Below are positions 1-5,063 of a stretch of DNA of 5,975 nucleotides, in pieces. Source of the stretch: Thermofilum sp. (lineage in GTDB: Archaea > Thermoproteota > Thermoprotei > Thermofilales > Thermofilaceae). The notes beneath the pieces are model-generated. The model worked only from the letters and a program-made list of their open reading frames with translations. It did no database searches and was not told the origin of the DNA. Both the position numbers and the translations under genes were made by a program. The first letter of the stretch is position 1. Each line of letters starts with the position of its first letter. The stretch spans positions 1 through 5,975 of the forward strand of contig JAJHRM010000166.1 in NCBI GenBank assembly GCA_020832965.1, in the 5' to 3' direction.

Positions 1-164
1 CCGGGGCCCGTACGTCGCGTTGAGGAGCGCCCCCAGCGCCGCGAGCTCGCCGCAGCGCAGCGAGGCGGTGCCGAGCGGCGTGCCGTTAACCGCGACCGGT
101 ACCCTGTACGAGGCGGGGTAGGCGGGCGCGCGCCCGCCTCCAGCTCGTACGTGTAGAATAGCAT
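1..164 (-). pseudogene. 5' part of an unrecognised GC-rich gene, probably frameshifted, running off the left edge
   Basis: I do not recognise the protein. From ATG at 164 (or GTG at 167) the first frame reads MLFYTYELEAGARP. It then runs into a perfect GC palindrome at 121-138, after which a different frame is clearly the coding one and reads YPASYRVPVAVNGTPLG, continuing TASLRCGELAALGALLNATYG to the edge. In both segments nearly every third codon position is G or C, which is the host-style signature and absent from the other frames, so one gene with a 1-nt-class shift is the best explanation. A TATA-like stretch lies at about 206-213 and GAGGT at 180-184 on the minus strand, giving a short leader. 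The palindrome is also a classic place for sequencing compressions, so this may be a base-calling error rather than a broken gene. No signal peptide or membrane segment is evident in the visible part. Confidence 0.4.
121..138. repeat. 18-bp perfect GC palindrome at an apparent frameshift
   Basis: The sequence GGCGGGCGCGCGCCCGCC equals its own reverse complement. It sits exactly where the reading frame of the minus-strand gene at 1-164 appears to change. Confidence 0.75.
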
Positions 165-209
165 CACGCCAATCTTGAGACCTCAGCGCGCTAAGCTGCA
201 AAAGGATTT

Positions 210-214
210 AAAAA
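210..214 (-). terminator. T-run terminator after tRNA-His
   Basis: The minus strand has TATTTTTAAA starting two bases past the CC following C73, a typical archaeal U-tract terminator. The same AT stretch could double as the TATA box of the gene starting at 164. Confidence 0.5.
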
Positions 215-218
215 TAGG

Positions 219-291
219 GGCCGCGGCCGGGATTTGAACCCGGGTTCACCGGTTCCACGGACCGGCATGTTCCCGCTACACTACCGCGGCC
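219..291 (-). tRNA. tRNA-His (GTG anticodon), no intron
   Basis: All arms fold. The acceptor GCCGCGG pairs with CCGCGGC; the D stem is GTGT/ACAT around a 7-nt loop; the anticodon stem CCGGT/ACCGG carries loop CCGTGGA with anticodon GTG (complement of 256-258). The variable loop is TGAAC, and the T stem CCGGG/CCCGG carries loop TTCAAAT. The gene encodes the tRNA-His identity elements: a G at -1 (position 291) opposite discriminator C73 (position 219). Two further Cs follow, but the next base is T, so a full CCA is not encoded. The anticodon loop has C at position 33 (complement of 259), where almost all elongator tRNAs have U. A TATA-like CCTTTAATCC lies at 311-320 on the minus strand, and a TTTTT run follows the 3' end. 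No intron is seen. No duplicated tRNA 3' fragment marking an attachment site is visible elsewhere in the window. Confidence 0.95.
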
Positions 292-309
292 AAGTACCTT
301 ATCAAAGGG

Positions 310-977
310 GGGATTAAAGGTTTTACGGTCCCAGCAGAACGTAGGTCTCCTGAACCTCTCGCTCCCGTCGAGGAAAATCGAAGTCATGCTGTTGAAGAAA
401 ACCTTCGCCCTCTGCTCGAAGGAAGAGTGGACGAACTCCACTAAGCTCCTACTACTGAAATGGCTCAACTTCGTATTCAAGGCCCAGCTCTCCCAGAACC
501 CCTCTAAGCCGTGGAGCTCTACCCACTACGGAGGTCGCCTCCCATCGCAGCACTTCAAGACATCCCGACAAAGGTCACGCTAGAGGGGGAGACCCTCAAT
601 CGGTAAGGCCCTTAATCGATATAATCTCGTCCCTCCTCACGCCTACGGCAGCGTAGGCCCAGTACCCGAGTCCATTCACCTTCACGCACACCTCGTCGAA
701 AGCTACGAACCTCCTGGGGATCCTGGATGAATTTGCGTTCAGCCTCTCGCTGAGCTTTCTCGCCCACTCCCCTACGGCCGCCTTGGAGACCTTGTGCACC
801 TCTGATAGGGCCTTGGCAACCCTCCTAGGGTTGGACAGCTGTATGTAGGATGCCAGCCCCAGCATCTTAAGCTCTAGGGGAACCTTGTTCCTCTTGAAGA
901 TGCCAAGGCTCTCGATCAAAGACTTTAAAGCCTTCAGTTGCCAGGTCTGATAAAGACGAGCGTGCGCTCCTCTTCAC
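310..977 (-). pseudogene. Degenerate DDE transposase (archaeal IS6/IS240-like) pseudogene
   Basis: The longest intact piece (919-596) has an N-terminal part, SLGIFKRNKVPLELKMLGLA, then a helix-turn-helix-like stretch VAKALSEVHKVSKAAVGEWA. The start of a DDE catalytic core follows: FVAFDEVCVKVNGLGYWAYA, with the first catalytic Asp. After a stop, other frames continue the protein: RDVLKCCDG (about 565-535), WVELHGLEGFWESWALNTKL (about 525-460) and SLVEFVHSSFEQRAKVFFNS, which carries the presumed catalytic Glu. The segment holding the second Asp is lost around internal stops. Upstream, ARLYQTWQLKALKSLIES joins to a GTG start at 977 only through a frameshift. The coding start is backed by GAGGT at 986-990 and a TATA box further up. 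At least three frameshifts or stops make it non-functional. Its GC-rich codons resemble the host flank, not the hutH region. Terminal inverted repeats could not be identified. The family assignment is from motif memory; the exact IS family is uncertain. Confidence 0.7.
311..320 (-). promoter_or_regulatory. Probable TATA box of tRNA-His
   Basis: The minus strand reads CCTTTAATCC, centred about 25 bp upstream of the first tRNA base. That is the expected archaeal spacing for transcription starting at or near G-1. It sits at the distal end of the transposase pseudogene, so the mobile element abuts the tRNA promoter. Confidence 0.45.
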
Positions 978-1011
978 ACAATCTTACCTCTTTATACAAA
1001 TTTATTTTACG

Positions 1012-1019
1012 TTTATAAA
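1012..1019 (-). promoter_or_regulatory. TATA box of the transposase pseudogene
   Basis: The minus strand reads ATTTATAAAC. A start about 25 bp downstream would fall near 991, just before the GAGGT ribosome binding site (986-990) and the GTG at 977 with an 8-nt spacer. It is divergent from the hutH promoter. Confidence 0.4.
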
Positions 1020-1066
1020 TAAATTGCTAAAAATCAGCGTCGACGTGACCCTCCAATTTATAGTCA

Positions 1067-1098
1067 AGCACACGCAAAAGTTTTTAATTGCGTGTGCT
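1067..1098. promoter_or_regulatory. Candidate operator: 11-bp perfect inverted repeat enclosing the hutH TATA box
   Basis: AGCACACGCAA (1067-1077) is repeated in perfect inversion as TTGCGTGTGCT (1088-1098), with a 10-bp centre AAGTTTTTAA. The left arm covers the BRE side and the right arm begins at the end of the TATA box. A regulator bound here would compete with TBP/TFB. This is not a typical terminator, because it lies upstream of the gene with the T-run in its centre. Binding by a dimeric repressor is inference. Confidence 0.7.
1074..1088 (+). promoter_or_regulatory. hutH BRE/TATA promoter
   Basis: GCAAAAG (BRE) followed by TTTTTAAT (TATA, 1081-1088) is centred about 25 bp upstream of ATG 1110, predicting a leaderless mRNA. 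It resembles the hisS promoter (CGCAAAAAGTTTATATA on the minus strand). Confidence 0.65.
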
Positions 1099-1109
1099 AC
1101 AAAACTCTA

Positions 1110-2696
1110 ATGACCGATGCTGAATTAAATTGTAAAAGATCGGTAGAAATCGATGGAGAACATTTAACAATAGAGGATATAGTTTCAGTAGCTAGAAATA
1201 AGTGTTCAGTTAAGTTGTCGGAGAAGGCGAAAAAGAATGTACAAAAATCAAGAGAGGTAGTTGATACTTTTTCAAGAGAGGGGAGAAAAATTTATGGAGT
1301 TACAACTGGAGTTGGTGCATTTAAGGATGTCTTTTTATCGCCTCAGCAAATAGAGGAATTTCAAGCAAATTTAGTAAAAAGTCATTCGTCCGGTGTTGGG
1401 AATCCACTACCCGAAGAAATTGTAAGAGCCGCTATGCTACTGAGAGCGAATTCGCTTGCAAAAGGTTACTCAGGAGTTAGAGTCGAAGTAATTGAAACTT
1501 TATGTGAGATGATAAATAAAGGAGTGCACCCAGTAGTGCCTGAAAAGGGCTCAGTAGGCGCAAGTGGCGATTTAGCCCCCCTGGCACATATAACTCTAGT
1601 AATGACGGGAGAGGGAGAGGCTTTCTACAGGGGAGAAAGAATGAGCGGAGGAGATGCTATGAGAAAGGCCGGTATTAAGCCAATTGCTTTAAGTGCAAAG
1701 GAGGGTTTAGCATTGATCAACGGGACAGCAGTTACGACTGCTATTGGAGTTTTAGCACTTTATGACGCTGAAAACGTTCTGAAATGCGCTGATATAGCCG
1801 CTGCCATGACTCTAGAAGCCTTATGCGGAATAGAGAAGGCTTTCGACGAGAAGATCCATAAATTAAGGCCCTATCCGGGACAAGCAAAATGCGCTGAGAA
1901 TATAAGAAGACTTATTAAGAATAGCGGGATACTATCATGTGAAAAATGTAGAGATTCTCAATACAAGAGAGTTCAAGACGCATACAGTTTAAGGTGCGTA
2001 CCTCAAGTTCACGGTGCTGCTAGAGATGCTGTAGATTATGTAAGAAAAATTTTGGAAATCGAAATAAATTCAGTGACAGATAATCCTCTAGTATTTACTG
2101 ATCCGCCAGAAGTTTTGTCTGGTGGGAACTTTCACGGTCAACCAATAGCTATCGCTATGGATTTGCTGGGCATAGCTTTGGCCACAGTTGGTAATATTTC
2201 CGAAAGAAGAATCGCTAGGATTTTAGATCCTCATTTAAATGAGGGATTACCGGCATTTCTAGTTCCAAAAGAGAAAGGAGGATTGTGTAGCGGCTATATG
2301 CTCGCCCAATATACAGCGGCGGCACTAGTTTCCGAAAACAAAGTATTGGCTCACCCTGCTAGTGTGGATTCAATACCAACTTCCGCCAATCAAGAAGACC
2401 ATGTATCAATGAGTACACTCGCTGCTAGGAAAGCCAGAGAGATAATAAAAAATGTAGAATGCATAATTGCCATCGAACTTTTATGTGCTGCTCAAGGAAT
2501 GTACTTTAGAATCAAGGAATATGGTGTTCACGCTGGAGAAGGAACACAAGCAGCCTACGACTGTCTCAGGGAACATGGTATACATCCTTTAGAGGAGGAT
2601 AGGAAAATATATGAGGATATTGAGAAAGTTTGTAAGCTTGTCCACACCGGAGAATTGGTAAAAGCAGTTGAGAATAAAGTTGGCAAACTTAATTAG
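1110..2696 (+). CDS. hutH: Histidine ammonia-lyase (histidase)
   Basis: This cytosolic enzyme removes ammonia from L-histidine to give trans-urocanate, the first step of histidine degradation. The protein has 528 residues from ATG 1110, against about 510 for typical family members. Visible hallmarks are YGVTTGVG (Tyr63 region), SHSSGVG with His92 at the position typical of histidine-specific lyases, and GSVGASGDLAPLAH, whose Ala-Ser-Gly (151-153) cyclises to the MIO electrophile. Further on come VQDAYSLRC (about 288-296), SVTDNPLVF, SGGNFHGQP and SANQEDHVSM. Glu429 in the last motif favours histidine over phenylalanine or tyrosine. An in-frame GTG at 1092 lies inside the operator and has no ribosome binding site. 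ATG 1110 sits where transcription should begin, so I chose it. Oddities are 14 cysteines, including a CEKC pair near 277-280, and AT-rich codons unlike the flanks. No hutU, hutI or hutG lies in the window, so the fate of urocanate is unknown. Confidence 0.95.
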   Translation: MTDAELNCKRSVEIDGEHLTIEDIVSVARNKCSVKLSEKAKKNVQKSREVVDTFSREGRKIYGVTTGVGAFKDVFLSPQQIEEFQANLVKSHSSGVGNPLPEEIVRAAMLLRANSLAKGYSGVRVEVIETLCEMINKGVHPVVPEKGSVGASGDLAPLAHITLVMTGEGEAFYRGERMSGGDAMRKAGIKPIALSAKEGLALINGTAVTTAIGVLALYDAENVLKCADIAAAMTLEALCGIEKAFDEKIHKLRPYPGQAKCAENIRRLIKNSGILSCEKCRDSQYKRVQDAYSLRCVPQVHGAARDAVDYVRKILEIEINSVTDNPLVFTDPPEVLSGGNFHGQPIAIAMDLLGIALATVGNISERRIARILDPHLNEGLPAFLVPKEKGGLCSGYMLAQYTAAALVSENKVLAHPASVDSIPTSANQEDHVSMSTLAARKAREIIKNVECIIAIELLCAAQGMYFRIKEYGVHAGEGTQAAYDCLREHGIHPLEEDRKIYEDIEKVCKLVHTGELVKAVENKVGKLN

Positions 2697-2699
2697 TCT

Positions 2700-3029
2700 A
2701 TAATTTATTAGCATAGTTTTTAATTCTTTATCTGCAATTCCTCTCTTAATCAACTCTGTTGCAAAAACTTTTGAGAGCATGTCAGGGTCGGGACTAAAAA
2801 ACCTGTCCTACATCTGACGAGATAATGCATTTCTCTGAACCATCGGCCTTTATCTGCTCCGCAATTTTATCCATCGGATGTTATCTATTAAGTGCATAGA
2901 GTAACAATGCTCAATAAAAGCTCCTTTTTGGACAATTCTTTTTGTATTTCCACTGGCATATTAATGAGTTGATAGATAGGATGAGTGATAATAATCCTCT
3001 TTATTCCCATTTTTACTACCTCCTTTACA
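2700..3029 (-). pseudogene. C-terminal remnant of an amidohydrolase-fold protein (DUF6282-like), with three frameshifts
   Basis: Four pieces in successive frames form one protein. They are VVKMGIKRIIITHPIYQLIN and MPVEIQKELSKK (about 3022-2928), GAFIEHCYSMHLIDNI (about 2927-2880), PMDKIAEQIKADGSEKC and IISSDVGQVF (about 2878-2796), and SPDPDMLSKVFATELIKRG and IADKELKTML (about 2794-2710). The THP, IEH and SSDxGQ-xPxP motifs, followed by a Gly-Ile helix and a terminal NxxxL, match from memory the C-terminal half of metal-dependent TIM-barrel hydrolases of the DUF6282 type. Their substrates are not established. The breaks fall at an A5 run (1 nt short), at ATCCG (1 nt short) and at a T6 run (1 nt extra). 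Neighbouring hutH and hisS have no such errors over 2.9 kb, so true decay is likelier than base-calling error. The N-terminal half is missing; sequence stops matching at about 3023, where the racemase scrap begins. It is convergent with hutH. Confidence 0.65.
2717..2721 (+). terminator. Probable T-run terminator of hutH
   Basis: A TTTTT run followed by AATTCTTTAT lies about 20 bp after the hutH stop codon. It overlaps the 3' end of the opposing amidohydrolase remnant. Confidence 0.35.
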
Positions 3030-3034
3030 AGGAG
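3020..3034. repeat. Short inverted repeat at the amidohydrolase/racemase junction
   Basis: CTCCTT (3020-3025) and AAGGAG (3029-3034) are perfect inversions with a TAC spacer. They lie exactly where the minus-strand remnant stops and the plus-strand scrap starts. The pair may be a leftover ribosome-binding-site sequence or an inversion joint. Confidence 0.4.
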
Positions 3035-3080
3035 AACCTTTGTAATTACTGCTGCAGGCGGTAACGGAACAGCCATCCAG
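3030..3080 (+). pseudogene. N-terminal scrap of a DapF-fold (histidine-racemase-like) gene
   Basis: Seventeen codons read RRTFVITAAGGNGTAIQ and then hit a GC-rich palindrome and a TAG. The first 41 bp match 4697-4737 at 36 of 41 positions. Four of the five differences are silent third-position changes, so this is a true paralogue of the larger racemase remnant and not a chance match. There is no start codon in front: the sequence to the left belongs to the opposing amidohydrolase remnant. Both ends are therefore deletion or recombination junctions. The piece is far too short to function. Confidence 0.65.
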
Positions 3081-3090
3081 AGCGCGCGCT
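3081..3090. repeat. GC palindrome AGCGCGCGCT at the end of the racemase scrap
   Basis: A perfect 10-bp palindrome of host-like composition sits within AT-rich DNA, between the racemase scrap and the hisS stop codon. A shorter AGCGCGCT occurs at 185-192 in the left flank. Confidence 0.5.
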
Positions 3091-3093
3091 AGG

Positions 3094-4473
3094 TTAAGAA
3101 AGTAATCCCTTGCTTTTAAGAAGTTCCTTGACTTTATCTACCAAATTTTCTTCAGGGACTTCCCATTGGTTAGCCCATATATCTTTTCTTTCGCCGACAA
3201 AAGGCATGGTGAGATCCTTTATAATAACTTTTCTGTTAGCAATTTCTTTTGGACCAGCAAATACTGCAATCGGAATACCTCGCTGATCGGCAATTTTTAA
3301 CTGCCTACCAATTGGAGCCTTCACCATGCTTAGCTCTGTTTTTATTCCCTCCTTACGTAAAGCATTAGTAAATTGAATAGCTTTTTTCATGGACTCTGCT
3401 GACTCAGGTTCAAAAACAGCGACAAATACTTGCGTATTTGTTCTCTTTATTTTTGCTATCCCGAGTTTTTCCATTACTGAGATTATTCTCTCTAAACCAA
3501 ATGAACTACCAGTGGCAGGTAAACTCGGACCACCCAACGTTTCAATAAGGTTATCGTAACGACCTCCCCCTGTAATTGAACCTATTCTAGCTTCTTTGAC
3601 GATAGTCTCGAAAATCGGTCCCGTGTAATAATCCAAGCCTCGAGCCAAAAGGGGATTCACACGATAAAATTGAGAGGGAACGCCAAAATCGGCTATATAT
3701 TCGAGTAATTTTTCTAGCGCATTTACTCCTTCAACTACTTCTGGCTGATTTGAGAAAATTCTGCTGATTTCATTTAAAATGTTTTCTTTTTCTAAACTAA
3801 GAAGCATATCTGTAACTTCGAAGAAACGCTCAATTAATTTCTGTGATACTCTCTTTTCTTTTAACTCTTTAGCAAGTTGTTCCCGGGAAACTTTCTCCAT
3901 CTTATCCCAACTTCGCAGTAAAGTCAAGACTTGATCTTTTGTCTCCGCTCCAGTCGCTTTAGCAATGCCATTCAGAAGTCGACGATCGTTTATTTGTATC
4001 TCGAAGCTCTTGAAACCTAACCTCTCCAGTGCGGTATAAGTTACGGCGACGATCTCAGCGTCGGCAATTAGATCGGCTACCCCTACAATATCGAAATCGC
4101 ACTGAATGAAGCGACGATATCTTCCTGCTTGTGGTTCCTCAGCTCGAAAAACGGGTCCGATGGCGTATCTCCTGTAAGGAAAAACAATCTCGTTTGCGTG
4201 CTGGGCGACCACTCTCGCCAGAGGTACTGTGTGGTCGTACCTTAAACCAATCCAATCGTCCCCCCATTGGAAGTAGTAAATTAATGGTTGCGCCTCTTCT
4301 CCATATTTTCCCATCAAGACCTCGTAAAGTTCGATTTCAGGGGTCTCTAATGGCTCAAAACCGAACTCTTCAAATACTTCTTGTAAGGTGTCAACCACTT
4401 GTTGACGAAGCAAAGCCTCGCCCCCTAACCAATCACGAGTTCCCCTGTAATTTCTGGCTGCAAGCTTTCTCAC
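3094..4473 (-). CDS. hisS: Histidyl-tRNA synthetase (class II)
   Basis: It charges tRNA-His with histidine in the cytoplasm, using ATP. The protein has 459 residues, full length for the family. Visible elements are RGTRDW (10-15), a motif-1 region ending FEPLETPEIE (39-48), and RYDHTVPLARVV (78-89). Motif 2 is FRAEEPQAGRYRRFIQCDFD (109-128), and the histidine-specific ARGLDYYTGPIFE is at 277-289. GGGRYD (302-307) and motif 3 GSSFGLERI (322-330) follow. Residues about 346-455 form the C-terminal anticodon-binding domain. The GTG start at 4473 is supported by a perfect GAGGTGA six bases upstream and a TATA box at the right distance. The Q-CDFDIVG version of motif 2 resembles the eukaryote-like group of HisRS more than the E. 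coli type, as far as I can recall. Codons are AT-rich like hutH, suggesting transfer. Whether it is the cell's only HisRS cannot be told here. It is flanked by two racemase remnants in direct orientation. Confidence 0.95.
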   Translation of the reverse strand: MRKLAARNYRGTRDWLGGEALLRQQVVDTLQEVFEEFGFEPLETPEIELYEVLMGKYGEEAQPLIYYFQWGDDWIGLRYDHTVPLARVVAQHANEIVFPYRRYAIGPVFRAEEPQAGRYRRFIQCDFDIVGVADLIADAEIVAVTYTALERLGFKSFEIQINDRRLLNGIAKATGAETKDQVLTLLRSWDKMEKVSREQLAKELKEKRVSQKLIERFFEVTDMLLSLEKENILNEISRIFSNQPEVVEGVNALEKLLEYIADFGVPSQFYRVNPLLARGLDYYTGPIFETIVKEARIGSITGGGRYDNLIETLGGPSLPATGSSFGLERIISVMEKLGIAKIKRTNTQVFVAVFEPESAESMKKAIQFTNALRKEGIKTELSMVKAPIGRQLKIADQRGIPIAVFAGPKEIANRKVIIKDLTMPFVGERKDIWANQWEVPEENLVDKVKELLKSKGLLS

Positions 4474-4477
4474 GTTT

Positions 4478-4484
4478 TCACCTC
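4478..4484 (-). promoter_or_regulatory. hisS ribosome binding site
   Basis: The minus strand reads GAGGTGA, complementary to the archaeal 16S rRNA 3' end, with a 4-nt gap (AAAC) to the GTG start. This decides the GTG start. Confidence 0.8.
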
Positions 4485-4508
4485 TTTTTACTTGGTTGCC
4501 TACTCCTC

Positions 4509-4523
4509 TATATAAACTTTTTG
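4509..4523 (-). promoter_or_regulatory. hisS BRE/TATA promoter
   Basis: The minus strand reads GCAAAAAGTTTATATA: a purine-rich BRE and a near-ideal archaeal TATA box (TTTATATA, 4516-4509). Transcription should start near 4487, leaving a leader of about 14 nt that contains just the ribosome binding site. Confidence 0.75.
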
Positions 4524-4640
4524 CGGTTATCTTACCGATGATAATTGTTAAACTATTTTGTGCGCTAGTAATTTCTAAAAATTTGAATACTATCTCTTCT
4601 AGCGAATAATTAATCCAAGGCTCATACGCGTGCTTGAAAC

Positions 4641-4651
4641 GAAAATTTTAC
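4641..4651 (+). promoter_or_regulatory. Possible TATA box of the racemase remnant
   Basis: GAAAATTTTAC is centred about 25 bp upstream of the GAGGTGG at 4671, so a short-leader transcript could begin near 4671. A half-operator-like GCGTGCTT lies at 4628-4635. Support is weak. Confidence 0.3.
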
Positions 4652-4670
4652 CAATTCTCAAAATCGATGA

Positions 4671-4683
4671 GAGGTGGAAGGAG
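4671..4683 (+). promoter_or_regulatory. Tandem ribosome binding sites for two candidate starts
   Basis: GAGGTGG (4671-4677) fits ATG 4685, and AAGGAG (4678-4683) fits ATG 4691 with a 7-nt spacer. Either start is possible for the racemase remnant. Confidence 0.6.
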
Positions 4684-4684
4684 T

Positions 4685-5056
4685 ATGCATATGAAAAGCA
4701 GAACCTTTGTGATTACTGCTGCAGGAGGCAATGGAACTATAATTCGTATATTGGCGCACCCTTTATCTCATGCAGAATACGCTAGCCAAGGTAAGCATCT
4801 TCTTACGGAAATAGAACCCTTTGGAGCTGAGCAAGTGGGTTTTCTCATTCCTGAAACAATCGGCGGAGAGATAGCTGGGCATTTCGAAATGGCTGGCGAA
4901 GAATTTTGCGGAAACGGATCTTGAGCGGCGGCGATTTTATTCTCAGAGATTCGACAAAAACCAGAAGTTTCGTTTACAGTCTTGAAATTTAAAACATTTA
5001 CTGCTAAAGTTAAAAAGATAAGTGATAAAACGTATTTTGTCGAGGGCATTTTTCCC
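4685..5056 (+). pseudogene. N-terminal half of a DapF-fold amino-acid racemase (histidine-racemase-like), nonsense-mutated
   Basis: From ATG 4685 or 4691 the protein reads SRTFVITAAGGNGTIIRILA, then AEYASQ, EQVGFLIP and HFEMAGEEFCGNGS. A TGA (4922-4924) follows, then the same frame continues AAAILFSEIRQKPEVSFTVL up to FVEGIFP and a TAG. GGNxT near the N-terminus and the first catalytic Cys in CGN are hallmarks of PLP-independent diaminopimelate-epimerase-fold racemases. The pattern EYAS, EQVGF, and M-G-EFCGN is closest, from memory, to CntK-type histidine racemases of metallophore pathways. The TGA falls where family members often carry Arg, as expected from CGA to TGA. The second half with the second catalytic Cys is absent; the next gene begins 8 bp on. 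Intact, it would interconvert L- and D-amino acid. It has good promoter and RBS signals, so decay looks recent. Confidence 0.65.
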
Positions 5057-5063
5057 TAGACTT

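Noticed and set aside
219..291. tRNA-His as attachment site of the island
   Set aside because: No repeat of the tRNA 3' end was found elsewhere in the window, and the island lies on the 5' side of the tRNA.
208..480. Open minus-strand frame of 90 codons through the tRNA
   Set aside because: Its first part is the transposase C-terminus; the rest only reads through the tRNA gene, so it is not a separate gene.
386..583. Plus-strand open frame opposite the transposase remnant
   Set aside because: It is the antisense of recognisable transposase segments and has no start signals.
999..1025. Inverted repeat AATTTATTT / AAATAAATT
   Set aside because: It consists only of A and T in a promoter region and can arise by chance; no independent support as an operator or IS end.
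1092..1109. In-frame GTG start at 1092 for hutH
   Set aside because: It lies inside the operator repeat upstream of the predicted transcription start and has no ribosome binding site; ATG 1110 fits a leaderless mRNA.
4131..4541. Plus-strand open frame of 136 codons
   Set aside because: It is antisense to the conserved N-terminal half of hisS and its promoter; the composition is not protein-like.
4922..4924. TGA read as selenocysteine
   Set aside because: The position is not a catalytic Cys (that one is TGC at 4907), no SECIS-like element was seen, and the gene is truncated anyway.
4768..5049. Minus-strand open frame across the racemase remnant
   Set aside because: The opposite strand carries clear racemase motifs on both sides of the TGA, so this is a shadow.
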